Source: Actinokineospora spheciospongiae (GTDB taxonomy: Bacteria; Actinomycetota; Actinomycetes; Mycobacteriales; Pseudonocardiaceae). From it: DNA of 64,000 bases. The notes under the pieces were generated by a model. It saw only the letters and a list, made by a program, of their open reading frames with translations, did not search any database and was not told where the DNA came from. Below are positions 10,095 to 18,261 of the stretch, in pieces (position 1 is the stretch's first letter; each line of letters starts with the position of its first letter). The stretch spans positions 1 through 64,000 of the forward strand of contig NZ_AYXG01000020.1 in the NCBI RefSeq assembly GCF_000564855.1, in the 5' to 3' direction. Both the position numbers and the translations under genes were made by a program.

Positions 10095-10400
10095 TCAGTC
10101 GCTGACCGAACTCCGGTTCTGGTAGGCCAGCTCCAGGTACTCCGGGTGCCGCCGCATCCACCCGGCGATGAACGGGCACGTCGCCAGCACCGCCGCCCCG
10201 CGCCCCTTGGCGTCGTCGAGCGCGGCCCGCGCCAACGCGCTGCCCACCCCCCGCCCCTCGAAGGCGGTGTCGACCTCGGTGTGCGGGAACACGACCAACC
10301 CCTCGCCGCGGATGTACTCCGCGAACCCGGCCACCCGCCCGTCCACCACGGCCTCGAACCGCCTCGACTCCACCACGTCCCGAACCTCTACATCAGCCAC
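10095..10400 (-). CDS. Small GNAT-like acetyltransferase (YjdJ type)
   Basis: A 101-residue protein matching the short GNAT-related family seen in E. coli YjdJ. It shows FEAVVDGRVAGFAEYIRGEG, then HTEVDTAFEGRGVGSALARA, where GRGVGSAL is the acetyl-CoA pyrophosphate loop, and ends ATCPFIAGWMRRHPEY. The family probably acetylates small molecules or proteins; the substrate is unknown. It is intact in an otherwise decayed stretch and overlaps the broken MFS gene by 8 bases. The codon pattern is normal for the genome. Confidence 0.85.
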   Translation of the reverse strand: MADVEVRDVVESRRFEAVVDGRVAGFAEYIRGEGLVVFPHTEVDTAFEGRGVGSALARAALDDAKGRGAAVLATCPFIAGWMRRHPEYLELAYQNRSSVSD

Positions 10401-10686
10401 CCCGCGAACATACCCCGACCCGGACCGCCACCGCGGTCAGGGCGTTGGCCAGCGCGAAACCGGTCAGACCGACGACCAGCACCCCGCGCCTGCCGACCCG
10501 GTCGGCCACGGCACCGCCCAGCGGCGCGCCGACCAGGTAGGCCAGTGAGAACGCGGTCACCGACATCCCCACCACCCCGGTCGACACGCCGTACTCCACC
10601 GCGATCGCGGGCAGCAGGGGGGACACCACGAACAGGCCCGTCCCGATCACGAGCAGCGTCACGAACGCGACGGCGAGCGCGCCCAC
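10393..10686 (-). pseudogene. Truncated MFS transporter
   Basis: A 97-residue fragment with the first three transmembrane helices of an MFS drug-efflux-type permease. It includes the loop motif APLGGAVADRVGRRGVLVVG. A functional MFS protein needs 12 helices and about 400 residues; this one breaks off at a frameshift (VRVGVCSRGG) exactly where the acetyltransferase begins. It is most likely a deletion remnant. The GTG at 10686 abuts GGAG without spacing, so even the fragment may not be translated. Confidence 0.7.
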
Positions 10687-10692
10687 TCCGCC

Positions 10693-10800
10693 GCGACCGC
10701 CGAACTCGTCGACCGGATCGGCCCACGATCCCGCGACCGGCTCTCCGCCCTGCTGCGCGACCTGCTCCTCACCCTCGACCCCGCCCCGCGCCGCCTCCGC
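10693..10800 (+). pseudogene. Possible MarR-family C-terminal remnant
   Basis: The plus strand reads ATAELVDRIGPRSRDRLSAL followed by LRDLLLTLDPAP, which resembles the last helix of MarR regulators. No N-terminal winged helix precedes it. MarR genes often lie divergent from MFS genes, so a MarR tail next to the MFS remnant fits a deleted regulator/efflux pair. The match is short and could be chance. Confidence 0.3.
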
Positions 10801-10850
10801 CGAACCGGCAACGGCCGCCGGTCACGGGTGACCGTCTCGACGGGCGGTCG

Positions 10851-11738
10851 TCAACCCTCACCCGCGAGCAGCGCCACCGCCTGCTGACCACCTTGTCCTT
10901 GCGTGTTCTCGGCCAGCAGGGCCAGCGCCGCCGCGGATGGGGAGCGCGGGTCCGCGCTGAACACGACCAGCCGCTGGCCGTCGTCGTCCGGCAGGGTCAG
11001 GAGTTCGTCGGACAGGGTCAGGTCGCCGACGAGCGGGTGGTGGTACTCGCGGTTGTGGGAGGTGCAGCGCCGGACGGGGTGCTCGGACCACAGTGTGCGG
11101 AACTCGGTGCTCCTCCCCAGGAGTTCGCCCACGAGTTCGGCGAGGCTGCTGTCACCGGGGTGCGCGCCCAGTGCCAGCCGGACGTCCGCCACGGTGTCCT
11201 TCGCCTTCTCCGGCCAGTCGGAGAACAGCTCGCGGGTGCGCGGGTCGAGGAAGAACAACCTCGTCCAATTGGGACGGTCGTCGACGCGTTCCGGTGCTTC
11301 GCGGGGGAGGTGTCCGGCGAGGAGGGCGTGTGCGAGGCGGTTCCAGGTCAGCACGTCACCGGACCGGCCCAGTACGAGCGCGGGGATGTCGCCGAGGGAG
11401 CCGACCAGCAGTCGCACGCTGTCGCGCACGTGCTCGGGTGCGGCGCGGGTGGGCGACTTGCGCCCGGGGCGGGTCAGGCTGCGGAGGTGGGTCCGCTCGT
11501 CCGGGGCCAGCCGCAGTGCGCCCGCGAGTGAATCCAGGACCGAGTCGGACACGTTGGCGCCGTGACCCTGTTCCAACCTGGTGTAGTAGCCGACGCTGAT
11601 GCCCGTCAGCCGGGCCACTTCCTCGCGCCGCAGGCCGGGGACCCGCCTGCGTTCGTACGCGGGGAGGCCGACGTCCTCAGGCCTGGTCCGGGCTCTCCTC
11701 GACCGCAGGAATCCGCCGAGTTCCGATCGCTGGTCCAC
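10851..11738 (-). CDS. XRE-family regulator with MmyB-like ligand domain
   Basis: A 295-residue transcription factor. An N-terminal XRE helix-turn-helix lies at about residues 10-75 (RVPGLRREEVARLTGISVGY, then YTRLEQGHGANVS). The C-terminal PAS-like MmyB domain has ALVLGRSGDVLTWNRLAHAL and the conserved RELFSDWPEKA and HNREYHHPLVGDL signatures. This class usually controls the divergent dehydrogenase, and that is the arrangement here. GTG 11738 gives the expected N-terminus. A perfect palindrome lies 35 bases upstream and is the likely operator for both genes. Confidence 0.9.
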   Translation of the reverse strand: MDQRSELGGFLRSRRARTRPEDVGLPAYERRRVPGLRREEVARLTGISVGYYTRLEQGHGANVSDSVLDSLAGALRLAPDERTHLRSLTRPGRKSPTRAAPEHVRDSVRLLVGSLGDIPALVLGRSGDVLTWNRLAHALLAGHLPREAPERVDDRPNWTRLFFLDPRTRELFSDWPEKAKDTVADVRLALGAHPGDSSLAELVGELLGRSTEFRTLWSEHPVRRCTSHNREYHHPLVGDLTLSDELLTLPDDDGQRLVVFSADPRSPSAAALALLAENTQGQGGQQAVALLAGEG

Positions 11739-11772
11739 GCTTCGATCATGCCCCCGCCCGCGGGACTTCGCC

Positions 11773-11789
11773 TGCACCTGCCAGGTGCA
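11773..11789. promoter_or_regulatory. Palindromic operator between regulator and SDR
   Basis: TGCACCTG-C-CAGGTGCA is a perfect 17-base palindrome between the divergent starts at 11738 and 11896. XRE/MmyB regulators bind such sites near the dehydrogenase promoter, so it probably represses one or both genes. Confidence 0.65.
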
Positions 11790-11895
11790 CCCACGGCGGG
11801 ACCACCCCTGACCGGGCCTGGGCAGCGCCTCCGCCGCGCTGCGAAGGTGGTGGTCGTCGGGCGGGTGGTCCGACTCGTCGAGGAGGGGTGGGCAA

Positions 11896-12519
11896 GTGCG
11901 GGTGGTGGTGATCGGTGCGTCGGGCACGATCGGTGCGGCGGTGGTCGAGGCGCTGGAACCCCGGCACGAGGTGGTGCGCGCGTCCCGGGAGAGCGGCGTC
12001 CCGGTGGACATCGGGGATTCCACGTCCGTCGACCGGATGTTCGACGTCGTCGGCGGGGTGGACGCGGTGGTGTGCGCGGCGGCGCACGCGCGCTCGGTGG
12101 CGCTCGGGGAGCTGACCGGTGACCACCTCGGGGAAGCGCTGCGGGGCAAGCTGATCGGTCAGGCGATGCTGGTGTCGCGGTCCATCGCGCACCTGCGGGA
12201 CGGCGGTTCCATCACGCTGACCGCGGGTGACTTCGGTCGGCAGGCGCCGGGCAGTGCGGTCGGCGTGCTGGTGAACGAGGGGTTGCAGGGGTTCGTCCGC
12301 GCGGCCGCGCCGGACTTGCCGAGGGGCCTCCGCGTCAACGTGGTCAGCCCGGGCTGGGTGCGGGAGACCCAGGTCGCCCTGGGGCTGGCTGAGCTGTCGG
12401 GTGTGCCCGCGCGCGTCGTGGCCCGGTCCTACGTCGATTGCGTGGAAGGCGGGTTCACCGGCCGGAACCTCTTCCCGGCGTCGAACCGCACGCCCCCCGC
12501 GCGCGGGGGGCGGCGCTGA
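11896..12519 (+). CDS. Short-chain dehydrogenase-like protein lacking the YxxxK pair
   Basis: A 207-residue Rossmann protein. The NAD(P)-binding GASGTIGAAV is at residues 7-16, with DIGDSTSVDRMF and VCAAAHA in the usual SDR places. The catalytic Tyr and Lys of YxxxK are not present: the region reads GSAVGVLVNEGLQGFVRAAA, while the VVSPGWVRET tail is kept. A subgroup paired with XRE/MmyB regulators shares this loss; whether it is catalytic is unknown. GTG 11896 has an AGGAGGGG ribosome site. The 3' end contains a 22-base palindrome. Confidence 0.85.
   Translation: MRVVVIGASGTIGAAVVEALEPRHEVVRASRESGVPVDIGDSTSVDRMFDVVGGVDAVVCAAAHARSVALGELTGDHLGEALRGKLIGQAMLVSRSIAHLRDGGSITLTAGDFGRQAPGSAVGVLVNEGLQGFVRAAAPDLPRGLRVNVVSPGWVRETQVALGLAELSGVPARVVARSYVDCVEGGFTGRNLFPASNRTPPARGGRR
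12491..12512 (+). terminator. Palindrome at the end of the SDR gene
   Basis: CGCCCCCC and GGGGGGCG flank GCGCGC in a perfect 22-base palindrome within the last codons of the SDR gene. It could act as a terminator before the next gene, but has no T-run. Confidence 0.4.
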
Positions 12520-12642
12520 CGCCCGCGCGACAGTCCACTTGGACCGGTCCGCCGCGCTTCGGCGAGCGGGTGCGGTCCCGGCTGCGCCAGAATGGACCCG
12601 GCCCCCGGATGGGGGAGCCGATGCCCCCAGGGAGACAGCAGA

Positions 12643-13383
12643 ATGCGACAGGACGTCCAGATCGACACCCCCGACGGCACCGCCGAGGCCACCCTGCACC
12701 TGCCCGAGGGCGACGGCCCCTGGCCCGGTGTGATCGTGTTCCCGGACGCCGGTGGCCCCCGGGAGACGTTCCGCGACATGGCCGACCGCCTCGCCGAGAC
12801 CGGCTTCGCGGTGCTGCTGCCGGACGTGTACCACCGGGCCGGCAACTGGGAGCCGTTCGACATGGCCACCGCCTTCAGCGACCCGGACGAGCGCGCCCGC
12901 CTCTTCGGCCTCATGGGTGAGCTGACCAACGAGCGGATCATCGCCGACGCGGGCGCCTACGCCGACTTCCTGCTGGCCCGGCCGGAGGTCGTCGGCCCGG
13001 GGGTGGGCACCACCGGCTACTGCATGGGCGGCCGGATGTCGCTGCTGGCCGCCACCGCCCTCGGTGGGAAGGTCGCCGCCGCGGCCTCCTTCCACGGGGG
13101 TCGGCTCGCCGTCGAGGACGACCCCGACAGCCCGCACCTGGCCGCGGACGGCATCGAGGCCACCGTCTACGTCGCGGGTGCCGCCGACGACAGCTCCTTC
13201 ACCGCCGACCAGGCCCAGTTGCTCGACAACGCCCTGACCATGGCCGACGTCGCGCACACCGTCGAGTTCTACCCCGCCCACCACGGTTTCGCCGTCCCCG
13301 ACAACTCCACCCACGACGTCGACGCCGAGAACCGCCACTGGGAAGCCCTGGCCACGCTCTACTCGACCCTGCCGCGCGGCTGA
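12643..13383 (+). CDS. Dienelactone hydrolase family protein
   Basis: A 246-residue soluble alpha/beta hydrolase of the dienelactone hydrolase family, with a Cys nucleophile in TTGYCMGGRM, an Asp in VAGAADD and a His in YPAHHGFAVPD. Classical members open the lactone ring in chlorocatechol breakdown, but actinomycetes have many paralogues with unknown substrates and no catechol genes lie near. ATG 12643 follows a GGGAGA ribosome site; an in-frame ATG 17 codons earlier is less likely. It ends 17 bases from the convergent cutinase-like gene. Confidence 0.9.
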   Translation: MRQDVQIDTPDGTAEATLHLPEGDGPWPGVIVFPDAGGPRETFRDMADRLAETGFAVLLPDVYHRAGNWEPFDMATAFSDPDERARLFGLMGELTNERIIADAGAYADFLLARPEVVGPGVGTTGYCMGGRMSLLAATALGGKVAAAASFHGGRLAVEDDPDSPHLAADGIEATVYVAGAADDSSFTADQAQLLDNALTMADVAHTVEFYPAHHGFAVPDNSTHDVDAENRHWEALATLYSTLPRG

Positions 13384-13400
13384 GCCGTGCGGGGCGCGGC

Positions 13401-14318
13401 TCAGACCGGGCAGCGGAGTTCGAAGCTGACCAGGGTCGCGTCCGGGGCGGGCAGCGGGCAGAGGAACCGGGAGTAGCGGGTGTCCTCGTCCACGTAGCGC
13501 TTGAGCCAGGGGACGATGAACCGGGTGGCCGCGGCGGTGTAGCGGATGGGGGTGAAGTGGTCGCCCCTGAGCTTGACGTAGCCCTCGTCGGGCTTGTCGC
13601 GCAGGGAGGCGTACATCGGGTCGGCGTGGCGGGCGACGGGGGCGACGGTGTCGTTGTCGGTGCCGAGGACCAGGGTGGGGACGGTGACGGTGCTGAAGTC
13701 CGGGGAGGTGTTCCACGGCGTCAGGGGGATGGCGGCCTTCAGCGCCGGGTTCCTGCTCGCGGCGATGAGGGTGCCGCCGCCGCCCATGGAGTGGCCCATG
13801 ACCGCGAGGCGGTTCGGGTCGACGCGGTCCTTGACCGGGGACCGCGCGGCCAGCCAGTCCAGGCCCGCCAGGAGTTGGGTGGCGCGGGCGTCGGGCTGGT
13901 CGAACAGGAAGTTGGTCTCCAGGGTCAGCACGACGAAGCCGTGCGAGGCCAGCGTGGAGCCGTACCAGGCCACGCTGAACTCCGGGCCGAAGAAGCCGGG
14001 GCTGACGACCACCGCGCCGTAGGTGCCGTGGGAGGTGTCGGTGGGGTAGTGGACGGTGCCCCGGTTGAACGCCCGGCCTGCCTCCGACGGCACGGTCCGC
14101 TGCGCGGTGGCGAACGGGCCCCGCTGCGCCTGGATCGACTGCTCGGTCGGGTCCGGCCCCTTGGCGAACGCGCTGGTGCCCGCCACGGCCACCGGCACCG
14201 CGGCCTGCCCGGCGAACGCCTGGGGGCCGAGGAAGGCCGACGCGCCCACGGCCAGTGCCGCGGTCAGCACCGCCGACCTCTTCACGATCTCACGACGCAC
14301 TGGGGCTCCCGACGGCAT
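13401..14318 (-). CDS. Secreted cutinase/PET-hydrolase-like polyesterase
   Basis: A 305-residue exported hydrolase. A signal peptide ends near residue 36 (LGPQAFA). The mature part follows the Thermobifida cutinase/LCC plan: GPDPTEQSIQAQRGPF, SPGFFG, VMGHSMGGGG (Ser177), AAIPLTPWN (the substrate-cleft Trp202), LGTDNDTVAPV (Asp223), RGDHFTP (His254), LKRYVDEDTRYSRFLCP, and a C-terminal Cys pair (287, 303) for the conserved disulfide. Two differences from known PET hydrolases stand out: the oxyanion Tyr is Phe109, and the loop before the catalytic His is one residue shorter. It should cleave esters or polyesters outside the cell; activity on plastic is untested inference. Confidence 0.88.
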   Translation of the reverse strand: MPSGAPVRREIVKRSAVLTAALAVGASAFLGPQAFAGQAAVPVAVAGTSAFAKGPDPTEQSIQAQRGPFATAQRTVPSEAGRAFNRGTVHYPTDTSHGTYGAVVVSPGFFGPEFSVAWYGSTLASHGFVVLTLETNFLFDQPDARATQLLAGLDWLAARSPVKDRVDPNRLAVMGHSMGGGGTLIAASRNPALKAAIPLTPWNTSPDFSTVTVPTLVLGTDNDTVAPVARHADPMYASLRDKPDEGYVKLRGDHFTPIRYTAAATRFIVPWLKRYVDEDTRYSRFLCPLPAPDATLVSFELRCPV

Positions 14319-14470
14319 CCGGTGTGGTTGTGGGGTGAACCGTAGGCACTGCGGGGGCGCGCGGGAAGGTGTGCGCCGGTTCTTTGCCGAAGGTGAGTGG
14401 GAACGACGGCCGATCGGCGCTTTCCCGCCCGAAAATCACCAACCCGGCCGGGGTGACTGTCCGCGCCGGC

Positions 14471-14476
14471 TAGGGT
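14471..14476 (+). promoter_or_regulatory. -10 element of a leaderless transcript
   Basis: TAGGGT lies exactly seven bases before GTG 14484. This is the spacing seen in leaderless actinobacterial genes, where transcription starts on the start codon. No good -35 is visible. The rest of the divergent interval (14319-14470) shows no gene. Confidence 0.55.
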
Positions 14477-14483
14477 GCGACCC

Positions 14484-16709
14484 GTGACGAGCCAGTTCAG
14501 CGCGCTGCTCCGACAGTTGCGGTTGCAGGCGGGGTTGACGCAGGAGGACCTGGCCCGGAACTCCGGTTTGTCGGTGCGGACCGTGCGCCGGTTGGAGACC
14601 GGTGAGCGGGCGAACCCGCAGGTGGGCACGGTGCGGTTGCTCGCAGACGCGCTGCGCCTCGAACCGGACCAGCGGGCCGGGATGCTGGCCGTCGCCGATG
14701 GTCGGGTGCCGGTGGGGGACGCCCCGCCGGAGCAGGTGCGGCCGTCCGAGCCGCCCGTGGTCGTGGGTGCCCCGCCGGAGTCGGCGTTCGAGCGCCTCCT
14801 GGCGGAGGCGGCCGACGACCTCGCGCACGCGGTCGGTGCGCGCCTGGGGCGGGAGGAGGAACTGCGGCGCATCCACGACCCGTTCCCGCTGCCGGTCCGT
14901 TGGCAGGCCGCACCCGAGGGCGTGATGGACCACTGGGAGAACATCCGCCGGGCCTCGCCAGGTGCCTCGGCCGGGCCGCTGGACCTGGCCGGGCGCCTGC
15001 CGGAGATCACCGAGGTGTACCGGCGCGTCCCGTCCGGGCGGCTGGTGGTGCTGGGTCGGGCGGGGTCGGGCAAGTCGGTGCTGGCCGCGCGGTTCGTCCT
15101 CGACGTGCTGGGCACCCGCGAGCGCGGGGAGGCCGTGCCGGTCGTGTTCGGCCTCGGGTCCTGGAACCCGACCACCACCGGTTTCCGCGACTGGCTCGCC
15201 GGGCAGCTCCTGCGCGACCATCCGGGGCTGGCTGCGGCCGGTCGCGACGAGGCCGACCTGGCGACCACGCTGGTCGAGGCCGGGCGCGTCCTGCCGGTGC
15301 TCGACGGGTTCGACGAACTCGCCGCGGGCCTGCACCGGGCCGCGCTCGACGCGCTCAACGCCACGACGCTGCCGCTGCTGGTGACCAGCCGCCCCGGTGA
15401 GTACGCGGCCGTGGCCGGGGCCGACGCGCTGACCGCCGCCGCGGCGGTCCGGCTGACCGACCTCACCGTGACCGACCTGATCGACTACCTGCCGCGCACC
15501 ACGCGCAAGGACGGCGACGCGACCGCGTGGGACCCGGTCCTGGCCGAGCTGCGCGACCACCCCGGCCGCCCGGCCAGCGCGAACCTGCGCACCGTCCTGA
15601 CCACCCCGCTGATGGTGGGCCTCGCCCGCGCCACCCACAGCGCCCCGGCCGGGCCCGACCCGTCGGTGCTGCTGGACACCGGGCGGTTCGGCAGCCAGCA
15701 CGCGCTGGAGGACCACCTGCTCGGCAGCTTCATCCCCACGGTCTACCGCGACCCGGACACCCGGTGGGACCCGGAGCGGGTGCGCCACTGGCTCGGCCAC
15801 CTCGCCCGGCACCTCGACCGGCTCGGCACCCACGACCTCGCCTGGTGGGAACTGGGCGCCAGCACCCGCCGCGGCCCGCGGATGGTGATCCTGGGCGCGC
15901 TGTCCGGCCTGGTCGTCGGGCTGGTCAGCGGGCTGTTGCTCTGGCTGGTCGGCTCGCCCGCTGCCGGGCGGGAGCCGGTGAACCCGCTGCTGATCGCGGT
16001 GGAGAACTGGGTCGGCTTCGGGTTGGCCTTCGCGTTCGGCCACGGCGTCGGGCTGGCGATCGAGGGCGGCCCGTTCGCGCCCGCGCGCATCCGGCTGCGC
16101 ACCCGGGGCGGGTTCCGGCGGCTGCGGGCCCGGTTCGCGCCCAGGCTCCTGGCCGGGCTGGCGGGCGGTGTCGGCGCCGGGCTGATCCTGGGGCTGGGGA
16201 ACGCGGCCGGGCACAACCCGCTGGGCATCGTCGGGTCCGGGTTCCCCGGCGGCCTCGCGACCGGCCTGGGCATGGGGGCGCTGACCGGCCTCGGCTGGGG
16301 CCTGCTGGCCGGGCTGGAGGCGCCGATGGACATCAGGTCCGCGGTGGGCCCCGCCGACCTGCTGCGCACCAACCGCAGGATGGTGGTGGGCGGGTTCCTC
16401 GGGTGGGGGCTCGTCCTCGGGGTCGCGCACGTGCTGATGGTCGCCCTCGCGGTCGGGCACCTCGACCCGGCCGCGCTGCCGTTCGACCTGATGATCGGTC
16501 CGCTGATCGGGCTCGCGATCAGCACCTGCGTCACCGCGTGGGGGCAGTGGCTGGTGTTCGCCAGGGTGTGGCTGCCGCTGACCGGGCGGCTGCCGTGGTC
16601 GGTGGCGGCCTTCCTCGACGACGCGTGCAGGCGCGGGGTGCTGCGCCAGGTCGGCGCGGTCCACCAGTTCCGGCACGCCCGCCTCCAAGCCCACCTGAGC
16701 AACACCTGA
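14484..16709 (+). CDS. XRE-NACHT-transmembrane protein
   Basis: A 741-residue fusion. An XRE helix-turn-helix occupies residues 5-60 (AGLTQEDLARNSGLSVRTVR). A STAND/NACHT-type NTPase follows, with Walker A GRAGSGKS near residue 190 and Walker B VLPVLDGFDEL near 269. The C-terminal half has several glycine-rich hydrophobic segments (from about residue 465), so the protein is probably membrane-anchored. NACHT ATPases in bacteria include anti-phage sensors, and the membrane part could be the effector; this is inference. GTG 14484 is preferred over 14475 because of the TAGGGT element. A role in the neighbouring ESX operon cannot be excluded. Confidence 0.75.
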   Translation: MTSQFSALLRQLRLQAGLTQEDLARNSGLSVRTVRRLETGERANPQVGTVRLLADALRLEPDQRAGMLAVADGRVPVGDAPPEQVRPSEPPVVVGAPPESAFERLLAEAADDLAHAVGARLGREEELRRIHDPFPLPVRWQAAPEGVMDHWENIRRASPGASAGPLDLAGRLPEITEVYRRVPSGRLVVLGRAGSGKSVLAARFVLDVLGTRERGEAVPVVFGLGSWNPTTTGFRDWLAGQLLRDHPGLAAAGRDEADLATTLVEAGRVLPVLDGFDELAAGLHRAALDALNATTLPLLVTSRPGEYAAVAGADALTAAAAVRLTDLTVTDLIDYLPRTTRKDGDATAWDPVLAELRDHPGRPASANLRTVLTTPLMVGLARATHSAPAGPDPSVLLDTGRFGSQHALEDHLLGSFIPTVYRDPDTRWDPERVRHWLGHLARHLDRLGTHDLAWWELGASTRRGPRMVILGALSGLVVGLVSGLLLWLVGSPAAGREPVNPLLIAVENWVGFGLAFAFGHGVGLAIEGGPFAPARIRLRTRGGFRRLRARFAPRLLAGLAGGVGAGLILGLGNAAGHNPLGIVGSGFPGGLATGLGMGALTGLGWGLLAGLEAPMDIRSAVGPADLLRTNRRMVVGGFLGWGLVLGVAHVLMVALAVGHLDPAALPFDLMIGPLIGLAISTCVTAWGQWLVFARVWLPLTGRLPWSVAAFLDDACRRGVLRQVGAVHQFRHARLQAHLSNT

Positions 16710-16790
16710 CCTGCGGTTTTCCGCCTGCGGACATGGATGGCCGGTCGATGTCCTGGTGGGCGGGCCCGGGTTCGCGGCACCGTTGCGCCC

Positions 16791-17927
16791 GTGTTCGAAA
16801 CTGTCGAGGACCTGGCGGGCGCGGTCACCTCGGTGCTGAGCCCGGGCGGACCGCTCGGGACGTTGGCCCGGACCCTGACCGACGCGCTGGACAGCGTGTG
16901 GGCGGAGTTCTTCGGGACCCCGGTCCCCCCGGGCGGCACCAACTGGAACGCCTACAGCCACGAGCAACTGCACCGGATGCTCTGGGAGGGCGCCGACGTC
17001 GGTGACGTCGGGGCGGTGGCCGCCGAGTGGGGGCGCCACGGCAGCGCGCTGACCGGGTTCGCCGACGCGCTGCGCCGCGAGGCGGACGCGCTGCGCGCCA
17101 ACTGGCAGGGCCCGGCCGCCGGGCAGGCCGCCGACCGGCTCGCCGAGCTGTCGGACCGGGTGTGGAACGCGGGCGCCCGGGCGAGCACGGTCCAGAAGGC
17201 GGCCGACGACGCGGGCGCCGCGCTGGCCACCGCGCGCAACACCATGCCACCGCCGCCGCCCGACCCGATGACCCTGGTGACCAGCTCGGTCGGCGCCGGA
17301 CCGCTGAACCCGCTGCACGCGGTGCTGATCGGCGGCGCCCGCATCTTCACCGCCGACGCCGTGGCCGGGGTCGCCAAGGCCCAGGCGGTGGGGGTCATGC
17401 GCAACTACGAGGCGAGCCTGAACCACAGCGGCACCCAGGTCGTGCCCGCGGGCTCCGGCGCCACCACGCCCAGGTCGTACGAGGTGAGCGGGGTGGCGGG
17501 GACGGGCGCGGAGGAGCCGGTGGGGTCCCCGGGCGCGACGAGCGCCGCGTCGGCCGTCGGCGCCGGGTCGTCGGTGGGCCGGGGCGGCACCGGTGGCGTG
17601 CCGTGGTCCCGGCTGGTCGGCGGCACCCCGCCCGGCTCCGGTGCGGGCGGGCTGCCCGACCCGGGCCGGACGGCCGGTGTCGGCCCGGTGCAGGGCCTGC
17701 TGGCCGCCGAGCGGGCGGCGCCGGCCGACGCCGCCGCCAAGCGCGCGGCGGGCATCGGCGGCCTCATGGCCCCGCCCATGGGCGCGCGGCCCGCCAACGG
17801 CGACCAGGAGAAGGACCACCGCACCCGCCTGCCGAACGTGGACACCGGGCTGTTCGCGCTGGACCAGCGCGCCAGTGGTCCCGTGATCGGCGGCGCCGCA
17901 GACAAGGAGCAGGACAGTGGTCTCTAG
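16791..17927 (+). CDS. PPE/WXG-like ESX substrate with Gly/Pro-rich tail
   Basis: A 378-residue protein. The N-terminal ~190 residues are helical, with a WXG-like NWQGPAAGQAADRLAELSD hairpin. A Gly/Ser/Pro-rich low-complexity tail follows and ends in the conserved pattern DQEKDHRTRLPNVDTGLFAL. The same DxEKxHxR tail pattern ends the large protein at 19709, so the two are likely co-secreted substrates or partners. GTG 16791 gives the best N-terminus; an ATG at 16737 is possible. It is the first gene of a six-gene run including EspG, so type VII secretion is the likely context. Confidence 0.75.
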   Translation: MFETVEDLAGAVTSVLSPGGPLGTLARTLTDALDSVWAEFFGTPVPPGGTNWNAYSHEQLHRMLWEGADVGDVGAVAAEWGRHGSALTGFADALRREADALRANWQGPAAGQAADRLAELSDRVWNAGARASTVQKAADDAGAALATARNTMPPPPPDPMTLVTSSVGAGPLNPLHAVLIGGARIFTADAVAGVAKAQAVGVMRNYEASLNHSGTQVVPAGSGATTPRSYEVSGVAGTGAEEPVGSPGATSAASAVGAGSSVGRGGTGGVPWSRLVGGTPPGSGAGGLPDPGRTAGVGPVQGLLAAERAAPADAAAKRAAGIGGLMAPPMGARPANGDQEKDHRTRLPNVDTGLFALDQRASGPVIGGAADKEQDSGL

Positions 17928-18261
17928 GAAGCCGACCCAACCCGGCATCGAGGTCCTGACCGACACGCTGATCGGGCAGGTCAGGTCGCTGGTCGACATC
18001 GGCGACCAGACCGGCGGCCTGGTGGCCTCGGCCGGGCGGCTGGCCGAGCGCAGGCCGCTGCTGGGCACCTCGCCGCCCGCGCTGCACCTGGCGGCGCGGC
18101 TGCGCGAGGCGGCCGGGCCCACCGGGCTGACCGGCGAGGTCAGCGCCGCCGACGGCGAACTGGCCGGCTACCACCGGGCACTGAACGACACCGTGGGCCG
18201 CTACCAGGACGACGAGCGGGAGATCGCCTGGCGGTTCACCAGCCGGGAGACGGACAGGTGA
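17917..18261 (+). CDS. ESX-locus small helical protein
   Basis: A 114-residue protein of unknown function, alpha-helical and without TM segments or a signal peptide. It overlaps the previous gene by 11 bases and the EspG gene by 4, so it belongs to the operon. The ending GYHRALNDTVGRYQDDEREI forms an amphipathic helix with a Y-x-x-D-D motif, reminiscent of the YxxxD/E secretion signal. It may be the small partner of the large substrate just upstream. Confidence 0.65.
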   Translation: MVSRKPTQPGIEVLTDTLIGQVRSLVDIGDQTGGLVASAGRLAERRPLLGTSPPALHLAARLREAAGPTGLTGEVSAADGELAGYHRALNDTVGRYQDDEREIAWRFTSRETDR

